DNA of 64,000 bases from Laceyella sediminis (GTDB taxonomy: Bacteria; Bacillota; Bacilli; Thermoactinomycetales; Thermoactinomycetaceae): contig NZ_PVTZ01000010.1 in NCBI RefSeq assembly GCF_003003125.1, positions 1 through 64,000 on the forward strand, written 5' to 3'. The notes under the pieces were generated by a model. It searched no databases. It was not told the origin of the DNA and was given only the letters and a program-made list of their open reading frames with translations. Shown here piece after piece: positions 16,302 through 24,666 of this stretch (position 1 is the first letter of the stretch; every line of letters starts with the position of its first letter). A program made the translations under genes and the position numbers.

Positions 16302-17153
16302 TCATAGCCAACGATACTCTTTTTTCAGTTGACCCAAGTCAATATCAGCGTATTTATCTGGATGAATCACAATCCGCACCGTGGGAGAAACGCGTTGCTG
16401 CTCATGCTGAAGTGAAATGATAATGATGCGAATCAAATCCACTTCGCGAATGCCGATCCCCGCTCTCCCCGTACCAAGCAACGGCACATTGACTGGGTGC
16501 CCCTCGCAAAGTTCTCGCGCCTTGGCCCATAAGCCTTTTAACGCATCCCACAAGATGTGCATGTCCATGTAGGGAAGCCCGCTGGGGTCATCCATCATGC
16601 TGGAGGCGACAATCAGATACTTTCCTTCGCCAAATACGACGGGCAAAGTGGTGCCGATGGGATAACTGCGCCCTTTGGCTTCAAGTAGCTCATCAACCAA
16701 CCATCCCACTTCTTTATATCTGTCGAAATCGGCTTGGAAAATCTGCCGCGCCAATTGCACATCCAAAGAGTTGGCAAGGGGGCTGGCTGCAAAATAAAAA
16801 TAGTTATTGCTTGGAATCACATTAAACCCCTCTTGGGCCAATAAGTCGCCAAACTTGATGACTACTTGGCTCGTTCCCACTCTGATGTTAATTTCCTCTG
16901 GGCGAATCATCTGAACCACACCGATGCACAGGCTGATTAGCAACAGGAGCAGAAACGGCCCGATGCCTTGCAACAGTTGCGAAATCGGCAAAAAATACGA
17001 AGAGATTTCAATCAATGTCCACATCGTTGCCAATGGAACGAACACCGACGCTAAAAACCGGCCCGGATTGTGTATGATGTCGTGCCATACGACACTCAAT
17101 TTGATCGATACTGGCCGGAGCTTCTTTTTTACCGAAGAATTCAGTTTAGTCAC
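16302..17153 (-). CDS. membrane-anchored macro-domain protein (DUF6430/ThsA-macro-like)
   Basis: This 283-residue protein has two transmembrane helices (about residues 33-52 and 58-80) followed by a cytoplasmic domain. That domain begins INIRVGTSQVVIKFGDLL and contains VNVPLLGTGRAGIGI, the glycine-rich nucleotide loop of macro domains. The same TM-macro layout is known for DUF6430 proteins and for membrane-type Thoeris ThsA effectors, which sense cyclic ADP-ribose-like signals. No TIR gene (ThsB) is adjacent. I choose GTG 17151-17153 with AGGAGAG 12 bases upstream, because a longer frame would overlap the divergent VOC gene. Family call from memory and shape. Confidence 0.6.
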   Translation of the reverse strand: MTKLNSSVKKKLRPVSIKLSVVWHDIIHNPGRFLASVFVPLATMWTLIEISSYFLPISQLLQGIGPFLLLLLISLCIGVVQMIRPEEINIRVGTSQVVIKFGDLLAQEGFNVIPSNNYFYFAASPLANSLDVQLARQIFQADFDRYKEVGWLVDELLEAKGRSYPIGTTLPVVFGEGKYLIVASSMMDDPSGLPYMDMHILWDALKGLWAKARELCEGHPVNVPLLGTGRAGIGIREVDLIRIIIISLQHEQQRVSPTVRIVIHPDKYADIDLGQLKKEYRWL

Positions 17154-17316
17154 CCCAAAATAAATCTCTCCTATCCAATTCTCACTATATCGCAAATGGC
17201 AAACGCTCACAATCTTCACATCCGGATTTCGTTTTAATACCATCCGCGTTATTTTCCGGGAAACGGAACAAGCTATGAACCAACGAACCATTACAGCCAT
17301 GAGAGGAGAGTTGGGC

Positions 17317-17679
17317 ATGATTAAGCGAATCGCCACTGTCACCATATACGTTGAAGACCAGGATCAAGCATTGCGCTTCTGGACCGAGCAGGTTGGCTTC
17401 ACGGTACACGCCGACCATCCGATGGGGCCGAGCGGGCGTTGGATCGAAGTGGGGCCAGCCGGTGCCGAAACCAAGTTGGTGCTTTATCCCCGCGCACTGA
17501 TGACTCATTGGGCCAAGTTAAAACCTTCCCTTGTCTTTCTCTGCGACGACATCGAGTCCACCTATCAACGCATGAAGGAAAACGGGGTGGTATTCCAAGG
17601 TGAGCCCAACAAAATGCCGTATGGTACATTCGCCGTCTTCAAAGACCTGGATGGCTATGAATATGTGTTAAAAGGATAA
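17317..17679 (+). CDS. VOC-family (glyoxalase/bleomycin-resistance) protein
   Basis: A 120-residue two-module beta-alpha-beta-beta-beta protein of the vicinal oxygen chelate superfamily. The first module runs from IATVTIYVEDQDQALRFW to GRWIEVG; the second contains DDIESTYQRMKENGV and FAVFKDLDGYEYVL. The start ATG 17317 has GAGGAGAG at eight bases. It is a single gene divergent from the macro-domain gene, ending at a perfect terminator. Members include glyoxalases and resistance proteins; the substrate here is unknown. Confidence 0.85.
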   Translation: MIKRIATVTIYVEDQDQALRFWTEQVGFTVHADHPMGPSGRWIEVGPAGAETKLVLYPRALMTHWAKLKPSLVFLCDDIESTYQRMKENGVVFQGEPNKMPYGTFAVFKDLDGYEYVLKG

Positions 17680-17685
17680 TCCATT

Positions 17686-17721
17686 AAAACAAGGCAATGC
17701 GGCACCGCATTGCCTTGTTTT
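17686..17721. terminator. perfect bidirectional terminator
   Basis: A 17-bp perfect stem (17686-17702 with 17705-17721), flanked by A and T runs, separates the convergent VOC and azlD genes. Confidence 0.9.
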
Positions 17722-18019
17722 AAACAACCATTTTCGCCACTATCACCGCCGCGATCGCCCCGATGATCACCAGCATCGTATGCATTCGGAAATAGGCCAA
17801 AACCACAGCCACACCGCCACCGATCAACCCGATAACCGGGTTTTTATCAATCAATAACACCCCTGGGAAGATCAATGCTCCCAATGCTGCATAAGGGATG
17901 TTCTTTAGCAATCGGTCCACAAAGCCGGGGATCACCATCCTGTCCATGACCCATGCTGGCAACAAACGCGGGACCATCGTCACTAAAGACATTCCGAGAA
18001 TGATCCACCATGCACTCAC
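17720..18019 (-). CDS. azlD: branched-chain amino-acid exporter small subunit AzlD
   Basis: A 99-residue membrane protein with three to four hydrophobic segments, the small partner of AzlC. The MVPRLLPAW motif near the N-terminus is typical. Its ATG overlaps the azlC stop by four bases. Together the pair exports branched-chain amino acids and analogues. Confidence 0.88.
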   Translation of the reverse strand: MSAWWIILGMSLVTMVPRLLPAWVMDRMVIPGFVDRLLKNIPYAALGALIFPGVLLIDKNPVIGLIGGGVAVVLAYFRMHTMLVIIGAIAAVIVAKMVV

Positions 18020-18723
18020 GCTTTCTCCCCCTTTCCCGCAAACAAGGCGCTAGCTGCCAACGTCGCCAAAATGATCGACCAACCGGACGCCAACCCAAGT
18101 AGCTCCGTGCCCAACGCATTTATTAGCATGGCAGTGCCAGCGATCATGACCACCTTGCGCTCCCGTCTCATCTCCGGGATTAACAAGCTGATGAACATCG
18201 CATACAAGGCGATGGACATGCTATTACCGATGTCGGGGGGGATAAACTGGTACAACATGCCGCCCAACAGAGTACCTCCCACCCAAGCCAAATAAGCAGA
18301 TAACATGATTCCGGCCAAAAAAACGGGGTGGTTTCTTCCCGACAGGGTGGCCACGGCAAAGGATTCATCCGTCACCCCAAGCGACAACGCCCCTTTCCAG
18401 GCTGGGCGAACACCCTTCAATAAATTTATCAGAGAAAGTCCCAACACTACATGGCGCAAATTGATGACCAGCGTGGCTAGAATGATTTCCAATCCCCCTG
18501 CCCCCGTCGCCAACATATTGACGGCCATAAATTGGCTGGCGCCGGCATACACCAATATCGACATCAATGCCGTATCCCACAGACTGAGTTCCACCTGTCG
18601 CGCCATCACGCCAAAAGCGATAGCAATGGGTATGTAGCCGACGGCAATCGGCAAAGCAACTTGAATCCCTGTCCAAAACTGCGCTGCATGTGGCCTTGTT
18701 TCTCGCCCTTCCGACGCTCTCAC
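18016..18723 (-). CDS. azlC: branched-chain amino-acid exporter large subunit AzlC
   Basis: A 235-residue polytopic membrane protein. Characteristic AzlC stretches are ALPIAVGYIPIAIAFGVMAR, YAGASQFMAVNML and NLRHVVLGLSL. It is co-transcribed with azlD. The TetR-family gene lies upstream on the same strand, separated by a terminator; whether it controls azlCD cannot be read from the sequence, and no copy of the TetR palindrome was found in front of azlC. Confidence 0.9.
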   Translation of the reverse strand: MRASEGRETRPHAAQFWTGIQVALPIAVGYIPIAIAFGVMARQVELSLWDTALMSILVYAGASQFMAVNMLATGAGGLEIILATLVINLRHVVLGLSLINLLKGVRPAWKGALSLGVTDESFAVATLSGRNHPVFLAGIMLSAYLAWVGGTLLGGMLYQFIPPDIGNSMSIALYAMFISLLIPEMRRERKVVMIAGTAMLINALGTELLGLASGWSIILATLAASALFAGKGEKA

Positions 18724-18818
18724 TCGATCACCTTCTTCAAATCATTCGACAAGCGAAATTTTTTTGGTTTTCATTAACTATAGGCTGTTCCAAAAATGAC
18801 GTCAATCATTTTCATAAA

Positions 18819-18850
18819 TAAAAAATCCTTGCGGACAAAACGCAAGAATC
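18819..18850 (-). terminator. terminator of the TetR gene
   Basis: CTTGCG (18828-18833) pairs with CGCAAG (18841-18846), extended by further pairs, with six T on the minus strand. Confidence 0.75.
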
Positions 18851-18872
18851 CTATGTCATTCCCTCCCCAGCG

Positions 18873-19511
18873 TCACGCCTCATTGGGTGCTTGATAAATC
18901 CCATGTTTCCAGATTTCAAAGAGGTCCTCGATCTCCGCCAACATGTTCTCAATCATGGACATGCCCAAATCCGGCTCAGCCAACAACCGCTGGCGCCATT
19001 TGTCGGTTACTGCTTCTAGACAAAACACCAACAACTCTTTCACCCGCTCGCGCGGCATGTCTTGGCGAAAACGAGAGAAGTCAATCCCTTCCCATAACAG
19101 TTGCTGATACACCTTCCAAGTCTTTTCCTGCCATTGTCGGATCTCAATGGCCACCTCTTCCGGCACGGGCGCGTACGCGGTGAGCAGAAAGCGGTATTCC
19201 AACGGATGGTTTTGCAACAGCCGCCATTTCATGCGTCCGATTTGCAACAAGCGCTCAAAAATATCGGCGCTCAAATCTTCTTTGGGCGGAACACTCGCGG
19301 CCGTCACCCGAGTCACGCAATAATGGAAAGTAGACAAAAAGAGCCCTTTCTTATTACCAAAATAATGAAACAAGAGCCCTTTGGAAATATTCGCTTCCTG
19401 CACAATCTGATTAGTCGATGCCCGCTCGTACCCTTTGTCGGCAAATTCCCTCACTGTTACTTCAAATATCTTTTCCCGTTTGTCGTCTGGGATCTTCTGA
19501 TATGCTTCCAC
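18873..19511 (-). CDS. TetR/AcrR-family regulator
   Basis: A 212-residue repressor. The N-terminal helix-turn-helix spans about residues 12-60 and contains TNQIVQEANISKGLLFHYF, followed by NKKGLFL. The C-terminal ligand-binding domain is family-specific and unrecognised. I choose GTG 19509-19511 with GGAGG six bases upstream. A 12-bp perfect palindrome (19533-19544) lies just upstream, a likely autoregulatory operator. Candidate targets are itself and the azlCD genes downstream. Confidence 0.85.
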   Translation of the reverse strand: MEAYQKIPDDKREKIFEVTVREFADKGYERASTNQIVQEANISKGLLFHYFGNKKGLFLSTFHYCVTRVTAASVPPKEDLSADIFERLLQIGRMKWRLLQNHPLEYRFLLTAYAPVPEEVAIEIRQWQEKTWKVYQQLLWEGIDFSRFRQDMPRERVKELLVFCLEAVTDKWRQRLLAEPDLGMSMIENMLAEIEDLFEIWKHGIYQAPNEA

Positions 19512-19532
19512 TGCGTTCCTCCAAAATTTATA

Positions 19533-19544
19533 GACCATATGGTC
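19533..19544. promoter_or_regulatory. palindromic operator candidate
   Basis: GACCATATGGTC is a perfect 12-bp palindrome about 20 bases upstream of the TetR GTG start. TetR repressors typically bind such sites to repress their own transcription. Confidence 0.5.
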
Positions 19545-19661
19545 AACCGATTGATTTCATTTTTCTATTCTACCTTGGGCAAAACGCATGGGCAACAATC
19601 CATCGAAAAAGGCGTTTCCCTTCGTAACAACGAAAGGCCTTGGCAAGACATTTCCGTCCTG

Positions 19662-20243
19662 TCAAGACCTTCGTTTGCCGTATTGCTCCAAAATGAGCCG
19701 GATCGCTTTGCAGGTGATGGGCGCACCCCGTTCCACATCATCAAACTCCTTCATTTTACCCACATCACCCATCCCGATGATAAGCGGAACGGGAATTTTG
19801 TTCAGTATCTCTACCGTATCTCCAAAAATCCGTAGCGGTTGATCACGCTTCGCCTTCCCGTACTTGTCGACTCCATGCCCGACCAAATTACCATACCGAT
19901 CCAACGCAAAGTGAACAGGCGTTCCCTTGGAGTGATGGCAATTGGAAGCGACGGCAATCGCCCCCAACACTTCAATGTCAGGATGCGTCGCGACATCGCG
20001 CAGGGCCTGCTCTCCTTGGCCCTCTGAGCCGTTGCCGCAGTCGTCGAACATGACTAGCACGGGATCATGTGGCGCTTGTTTAATCAAGCTAACCAATTCA
20101 GAACCGGTGAGGGGGGTGGGGTTTCCCGCCGAGCGAGAAATGCAACGTCCGCCCAACCGTTGCGCCGCAACTTCCAGCGCTCGCCTGGCGACATGATCCC
20201 CGTCGGTAACCAGAATCACCTGTCTCTTGGACATGCGCGTCAA
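19662..20243 (-). CDS. spoVAEA: stage V sporulation protein AEA
   Basis: A 193-residue soluble protein matching SpoVAEa. Diagnostic stretches are VILVTDGDHVARRALEVAA, RCISRSAGNPT, APHDPVLVMFDDCG, DIEVLGAIAVAS and DVERGAPIT. It belongs to the spoVA group that moves dipicolinic acid into the forespore and out during germination. Its start overlaps the end of the 63-codon EB-like frame. It is the last gene of this operon; spoVAF is absent. Confidence 0.92.
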   Translation of the reverse strand: MTRMSKRQVILVTDGDHVARRALEVAAQRLGGRCISRSAGNPTPLTGSELVSLIKQAPHDPVLVMFDDCGNGSEGQGEQALRDVATHPDIEVLGAIAVASNCHHSKGTPVHFALDRYGNLVGHGVDKYGKAKRDQPLRIFGDTVEILNKIPVPLIIGMGDVGKMKEFDDVERGAPITCKAIRLILEQYGKRRS

Positions 20244-20431
20244 CCTACGAGCCCGGTTGCGGCCTCTTGCAACGCTTCACGAATCGGCGCATTGCCAAAG
20301 AACCCAGCGAGCGGAGCCACTCCCGCTCCATCTATCAGACTCAGCCCATAGGCGCAAGACAGATCCATAGGCAAACGTCCGTTGACACAGATCAATCCCC
20401 CCGCTAAAAAAGCGACCCGATACGAACCCAT
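20240..20431 (-). CDS. shortened SpoVAEB/SpoVAC-like protein
   Basis: This 63-residue frame has a strong ribosome site (GAGGAGG). It starts like SpoVAC/SpoVAEB (AFLAGGLICVNGRL). It then jumps to the segment GLSLIDGAGVAPLAGFFGN, which matches the DFAGAGATVPITSFGN region of SpoVAEB. The roughly 25 residues that normally lie between, and the C-terminal helices, are missing. It may be a deletion product kept in frame or a compact variant. It overlaps the spoVAEA start by four bases. Confidence 0.5.
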   Translation of the reverse strand: MGSYRVAFLAGGLICVNGRLPMDLSCAYGLSLIDGAGVAPLAGFFGNAPIREALQEAATGLVG

Positions 20432-20502
20432 TTACCTCGCCCCCTCCTCTTACACAACTCCTATTGAAGCGATAGATATCCTTCTCCAGCTCTTTCACTT
20501 CA

Positions 20503-20919
20503 TCAAAAAACTAGCCACTGCAAAAGTGATCCGGCCATTTTTCCTAAAACCATGGCGATTAGCAGAAAGGTCAACTGATCTTGCACCCGTAACCGTTTGG
20601 CTAGAATTGGGATCACATTGACGACTTCCGTCAACGCCGCCGCCAACAGACCCACAAACGCGCCCATCAACGCCCCAAGCACACTGATACACCAATCGGG
20701 CAAACGAAAACCGATGTTCAAAAGATCAATCCCCGTAAAGAAAAGAACGCCGCTAATGACCGACCATTCATAGACAGAAACATAGGCATATGTTCGAGTT
20801 AATTGAGCCAAACGAGGGACGATATCCAACACAGTGATAAAGGCCGCAAAGCCGCCGCCCACGGCAATTCCACCGGCAAAGCCGAGAAAAATGAACAACG
20901 CGTCTGCCAAGCCGGTCAT
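20503..20919 (-). CDS. spoVAB: stage V sporulation protein AB
   Basis: A 138-residue membrane protein with four hydrophobic segments. It matches SpoVAB in length and motifs: GGIAVGGGFAAFITVL, IVPRLAQLT, VYEWSVISG, ALTEVVNVIPILAKR. It is co-transcribed with spoVAA through a four-base overlap. In spores SpoVA proteins reside in the inner membrane. Confidence 0.92.
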   Translation of the reverse strand: MTGLADALFIFLGFAGGIAVGGGFAAFITVLDIVPRLAQLTRTYAYVSVYEWSVISGVLFFTGIDLLNIGFRLPDWCISVLGALMGAFVGLLAAALTEVVNVIPILAKRLRVQDQLTFLLIAMVLGKMAGSLLQWLVF

Positions 20920-21521
20920 GAAAAATCCACTTCTTGCTTCTCATCATTGATCATGTACTGGTCAATCGTTTCCTGATACTGAAACGTCTCCAATTCCAGC
21001 GGGCTCGGCTCTTCGTTGAACTTCCTCTGAAATAAGCGATTGAAAAAAAGCATCATTCCCACACCAATGCCAATCGAATAGGGAATTTGCAGAAGCAGAG
21101 GCTTTTTCACATGCTGCCCCGTCAACAAAAATACAATCCGTTCATGTACAGCTGCCATACTCACATCCGTATGGAAGTTCATGATGGCCAAGCCTGAACC
21201 TGCAAACAATACGAGGGAGACAAGCATCACATATAAAAAACGCGGCCGTTTGTCAGACAATTTCACCTCGACCAGCATCTGATGAGGCCCCACTTGTTGC
21301 ACTTCTATCATAGGAAACTTTTTTTGCACCAACTGAATGATGTCAATCACATCGATGACAAGGTAATTGCCGTGGCCTAACTGGGGGACGCACACAGGCG
21401 TGTTCCCCACTTCTGGCGGAATCCCTTCCCCTGTCAGCCGGCACAGATCCTTGATGGTGAGCGGTTGCCCTGGAGTGGCCATCACCTTTTTCTTCAGACG
21501 AAGATAAAGCATGGGCTTCAT
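20916..21521 (-). CDS. spoVAA: stage V sporulation protein AA
   Basis: A 201-residue protein with a soluble N-terminal domain (about 1-100) and two membrane helices (about 102-122 and 148-170), as in SpoVAA. The ATG at 21519-21521 is preferred over a TTG two codons earlier because AAAGGA lies seven bases upstream. It begins the spoVA transcript, just after the sigF terminator. Confidence 0.9.
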   Translation of the reverse strand: MKPMLYLRLKKKVMATPGQPLTIKDLCRLTGEGIPPEVGNTPVCVPQLGHGNYLVIDVIDIIQLVQKKFPMIEVQQVGPHQMLVEVKLSDKRPRFLYVMLVSLVLFAGSGLAIMNFHTDVSMAAVHERIVFLLTGQHVKKPLLLQIPYSIGIGVGMMLFFNRLFQRKFNEEPSPLELETFQYQETIDQYMINDEKQEVDFS

Positions 21522-21581
21522 GGGCAAGTTCCTTTCCGCTGTGGTGATTATCCCTAGTATGCTTCAATTGGCGGCCGAATA

Positions 21582-21610
21582 TAAAAAAGCACCTGAACAT
21601 GACAGGTGCT
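21582..21610 (-). terminator. sigF terminator
   Basis: AGCACCT (21588-21594) pairs with AGGTGCT (21604-21610), with six T on the minus strand. It separates the spoIIA operon from spoVA. Confidence 0.88.
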
Positions 21611-21648
21611 GGCAGTGGCAAAGGGGGTTCCTAGCCCACGTTCCACGT

Positions 21649-22422
21649 TTATTTTTCATGTTTCAAATCGAGCTCTTCACGCATGCGAGCAATAATCTTC
21701 TTTTCCAATCGGGAAACTTGCACTTGGGAAATGCCCAGCCGCTCGGCAACCTCGGACTGGGTTTGATCCTTATAGTAACGAAGGTAAACGATCAACTTCT
21801 CCCTCTCTGACAAACGATGAATCGCATCTTTCAATGTCAGCTTGTCAAACCAGGTCGTCACCGGCTCATCCGCGATTTGATCCATCAAGGTGATCGGATC
21901 CCCGTCATTTTCATACACCGTTTCATGAATAGAGGCCGGTGCGCGATTCGCCTCTTGTGCAAAGACGATTTCTTCCGGCTCGACACCCATCGCCTTGGCG
22001 ATTTCTTGAATGGTAGGCACACGATTGAAGCGTTTGGAAAGTTCGTCTTTCGTTTTGCGGATCTTGTTGGCCATCTCTTTTAGCGAACGGCTTACTTTCA
22101 CCATGCCATCATCGCGCAAAAAGCGCTGAATTTCCCCGATGATCATCGGTACGGCATAAGTGGAGAACTTCACTTCATAATTGAGATCGAACTTGTCGAT
22201 TGCTTTCAACAGGCCGATGCAACCGATTTGAAACAAATCTTCCGCCTCATAACCACGGTTCAAAAAACGTTGGACAACCGACCACACCAGCCGAATGTTG
22301 TGGCGAATCAGTTTATTGCGGGACTCCATATCCCCTTCCTGGCTCGCCTGGATCAGCTGTTTTACTTCATCATCGGAGAGGTGGGGGTGCCTGCTGTTAC
22401 GCACATCCGCTTCCATCGGCAT
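21649..22422 (-). CDS. sigF: sporulation sigma factor F
   Basis: A 257-residue sigma factor, the first forespore-specific one. Region 2 has NKLIRHNIRLVWSVVQRF and GYEAEDLFQIGCIGLLKAI; region 3 has the MANKIRKTKDEL helix; region 4 ends with QSEVAERLGISQVQVSRLEKK. It is held inactive by SpoIIAB until SpoIIAA releases it. It is the third gene of spoIIAA-spoIIAB-sigF. Confidence 0.97.
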   Translation of the reverse strand: MPMEADVRNSRHPHLSDDEVKQLIQASQEGDMESRNKLIRHNIRLVWSVVQRFLNRGYEAEDLFQIGCIGLLKAIDKFDLNYEVKFSTYAVPMIIGEIQRFLRDDGMVKVSRSLKEMANKIRKTKDELSKRFNRVPTIQEIAKAMGVEPEEIVFAQEANRAPASIHETVYENDGDPITLMDQIADEPVTTWFDKLTLKDAIHRLSEREKLIVYLRYYKDQTQSEVAERLGISQVQVSRLEKKIIARMREELDLKHEK

Positions 22423-22425
22423 CCC

Positions 22426-22881
22426 TCAATTGGCCATCGTCTGATGACGACTTTTTAGATGTTTCACCATGTGCACCGTCGTGCCATGGCCCGGTTTCGA
22501 ATGGATCAACACTTCGTCCATGAAATTCTCCATGATGGTGAAGCCCATGCCTGAACGCTCCAGATCCGGCTTCGACGTGTACAGGGGTTGACGGGCCATG
22601 TTGACATCGGCAATCCCCACCCCCTGATCGGAAATCGTGATGCTGATCCGCTTTCCCTCTATCTCGGAACGGACATAAATCGTGCCATCTCCCTTTTCCT
22701 CATAGCCATGGATCACCGCATTGGTGACGGCCTCAGACACCACCGTTTTAATGTCTGTCAACTCTTCCACCGTCGGATCGAGCTGCGACACGAACGAAGC
22801 CACCGCAATGCGAGCAAATGCCTCATTCTCCGACTTGCTGGCAAAACGGAGCTCCATAAAGTTTTTTCCCACTTCTTTCAT
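22426..22881 (-). CDS. spoIIAB: anti-sigma F factor and SpoIIAA kinase
   Basis: A 151-residue GHKL-type protein that binds sigma-F and phosphorylates SpoIIAA. The ATP-lid motifs are visible: [12 protein letters not shown] (N box), [10 protein letters not shown] (G1) and [14 protein letters not shown] (G2). The ATG at 22879-22881 overlaps the spoIIAA stop by four bases, the usual coupling that balances the two proteins. Longer in-frame starts lie within spoIIAA and are unlikely. Confidence 0.97.
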   Translation of the reverse strand: MKEVGKNFMELRFASKSENEAFARIAVASFVSQLDPTVEELTDIKTVVSEAVTNAVIHGYEEKGDGTIYVRSEIEGKRISITISDQGVGIADVNMARQPLYTSKPDLERSGMGFTIMENFMDEVLIHSKPGHGTTVHMVKHLKSRHQTMAN

Positions 22882-23231
22882 GACGCCACCCCACAAGCCT
22901 TAATCGCGCTGCGCTCATCTTCATGCGTAGGCAAAATCTTGAACAAACCCGACATCTCCATCAAACGGTGCACCGAAGGGCGGATGGCGCAAAGCATCAT
23001 TTTGCCCCCCAACTGTGTCACCTTTTTATACCTGCCTAGAATCACACCCAAACCGGAACTGTCCATAAATTCGAGATCAGCCAAATTCAACACCAGATGG
23101 GAGAATCCCCCCTGAGCCAATTCATCCTCTATCGAGCGCCGCACCTGCTCTGACGCATGATGATCCAATTCTCCCCGCAACCGGACAATCAAGATATCAC
23201 GATCATGTTTTACTTGAATATGTAAACTCAT
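22878..23231 (-). CDS. spoIIAA: anti-sigma F factor antagonist
   Basis: A 117-residue STAS-domain protein. DSSGLG at residues 57-62 contains Ser58, the position phosphorylated by SpoIIAB; dephosphorylation by SpoIIE frees sigma-F. An AAAGGAAAT motif (minus strand, 23274-23282) resembles a sigma-H -35 element, but I could not find a matching -10. A terminator separates it from dacF. Confidence 0.96.
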   Translation of the reverse strand: MSLHIQVKHDRDILIVRLRGELDHHASEQVRRSIEDELAQGGFSHLVLNLADLEFMDSSGLGVILGRYKKVTQLGGKMMLCAIRPSVHRLMEMSGLFKILPTHEDERSAIKACGVAS

Positions 23232-23307
23232 CAGTTATGCTCTCCTCCCTTTTTTAACCCTATTGTTCTACGAATTTCCTTTTTGTTCCTTCCCCCGCCC
23301 GAAATAA

Positions 23308-23355
23308 CAAAAAAATCGGGAATTCCCGACAAACAAGTCAAAAATCCCCGATTTC
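23308..23355 (-). terminator. dacF terminator
   Basis: An AAATCGGG arm (minus strand, near 23347-23354) pairs with CCCGATTT (23312-23319), followed by a run of seven T. A second small palindrome, TCGGGAATTCCCGA, is nested at its base. Confidence 0.75.
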
Positions 23356-23357
23356 TT

Positions 23358-24548
23358 TCACTCTGTTTCTTGCAGTTGCTCAGGCAAATGCAACACTTCT
23401 CCAAGCACTTGCTTGACCGAAGTCCACCAGCTAGCCCGCCGAATCTCCACCGAGCTTACCAGCTCCAGCTCCTGTACCGGGCGACCATCTTTCACCAGTT
23501 GCATCTTGCCCAAAACTTGCCCCTGTTTGATTGGGGCTTGCAGCGAACGCCACATCCACTTTTTCTGATAACTGTTTGGATCTTCCCCTTTTTTCATCAA
23601 AATGGAGATCGGGCGTTTGGCTTTGATCACCAATGTCCGCGGGTCCCCTTTATCAATTTTTTTCACTGCTATGACATCCCCTTGTTTGTAAAGAGGGTGG
23701 GACACGTACTGGTTGAAGGCGTAATCGAACATGCCCGCTACTTCGGCATTGCGGGTTTTGGCGTCGGGTTCACCCATGACCACCGAGACGAGGCGCATGC
23801 CGTTCCGCTTGGCTGTCGCCGCCAAACAAAACTTCGCTTCTGACGTGTAGCCGGTCTTCAAACCGTCAACTCCTTGGTAATAACGCACAAGCTTGTTGGT
23901 GTTCACCAACCAAAAAGGCTTTTTGGAACCTTGGCGCAAATAATCTTGATAGATTCCAGTGAACTTGGTGATGAGCGGATATTTTAAGATCTCACGTGAG
24001 AGCAGGGCGATATCGTAAGCGGAAGAGTAATGATTGTTCGCTGGCAGTCCGTTGGCATTTTGGAATTGGGTGTTTTTCATCCCCAATTGGAGGGCGCGCT
24101 GGTTCATCATGCGCACAAAATTGGTTTCGGTACCACCCAGAAACTCTGCCAAAGCGACGGACGCATCATTGGCAGAAGCGATTGCAACTCCTTTTAGCAT
24201 GTCATGCACACTCATCTGTTCGCCCGGTTCAAGAAAGATTTGCGTTCCCCCCATCGACGCGGCGTGTTCGCTAACCCGAACGGGGTCTTTCAATGAGATT
24301 TTCCCCTGATCAATCGCCTCCACCACCAAAAGCATAGTCATCAGTTTGGTGATACTGGCAGGAGGAAGAGGTTGGTGGGGATTTTTCGCAAACAGCACTT
24401 TTCCCGTTCCCGCATCCATCAAAACGGCAGACACTGCTTGCGGAGCCAGATCTTGTTCTTCCGCAGCGTGAGTCTGTCCGGTGCGCGTAAATAAGCCCGC
24501 ACCTAAGAAAAGGCCGGCCAACACGATTCGGCTGAACTTTTTCAGCAT
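23358..24548 (-). CDS. dacF: D-alanyl-D-alanine carboxypeptidase DacF
   Basis: A 396-residue low-molecular-weight penicillin-binding protein. A signal peptide ends near residue 28. The catalytic motifs are SITK (65-68), SAN (125-127) and KTG (231-233). The C-terminal beta domain ends in an amphipathic anchor. DacF trims spore cortex peptidoglycan in the forespore. Its position upstream of spoIIAA is the Bacillus arrangement. Confidence 0.95.
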   Translation of the reverse strand: MLKKFSRIVLAGLFLGAGLFTRTGQTHAAEEQDLAPQAVSAVLMDAGTGKVLFAKNPHQPLPPASITKLMTMLLVVEAIDQGKISLKDPVRVSEHAASMGGTQIFLEPGEQMSVHDMLKGVAIASANDASVALAEFLGGTETNFVRMMNQRALQLGMKNTQFQNANGLPANNHYSSAYDIALLSREILKYPLITKFTGIYQDYLRQGSKKPFWLVNTNKLVRYYQGVDGLKTGYTSEAKFCLAATAKRNGMRLVSVVMGEPDAKTRNAEVAGMFDYAFNQYVSHPLYKQGDVIAVKKIDKGDPRTLVIKAKRPISILMKKGEDPNSYQKKWMWRSLQAPIKQGQVLGKMQLVKDGRPVQELELVSSVEIRRASWWTSVKQVLGEVLHLPEQLQETE

Positions 24549-24610
24549 CGGATTTCCCTCCTATATCTTCCGGTGTTTTTTAGTCTGCCTCCTTCATGGA
24601 AAAATATGCA

Positions 24611-24645
24611 AAAAGACTTTCCCGCCTCAATCGGACAGGAAAGCC
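24611..24645 (-). terminator. M6 protease terminator
   Basis: GGCTTTCC (minus strand, 24645-24638) pairs with GGAAAGTC (one G-T), followed by five T. Confidence 0.7.
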
Positions 24646-24666
24646 TTGAAAAATAAGACGTATTTG

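Noticed and set aside
23260-23282. sigma-H promoter for spoIIAA
   Set aside because: The -35-like AAAGGAAAT is present but no acceptable -10 follows at the right distance.
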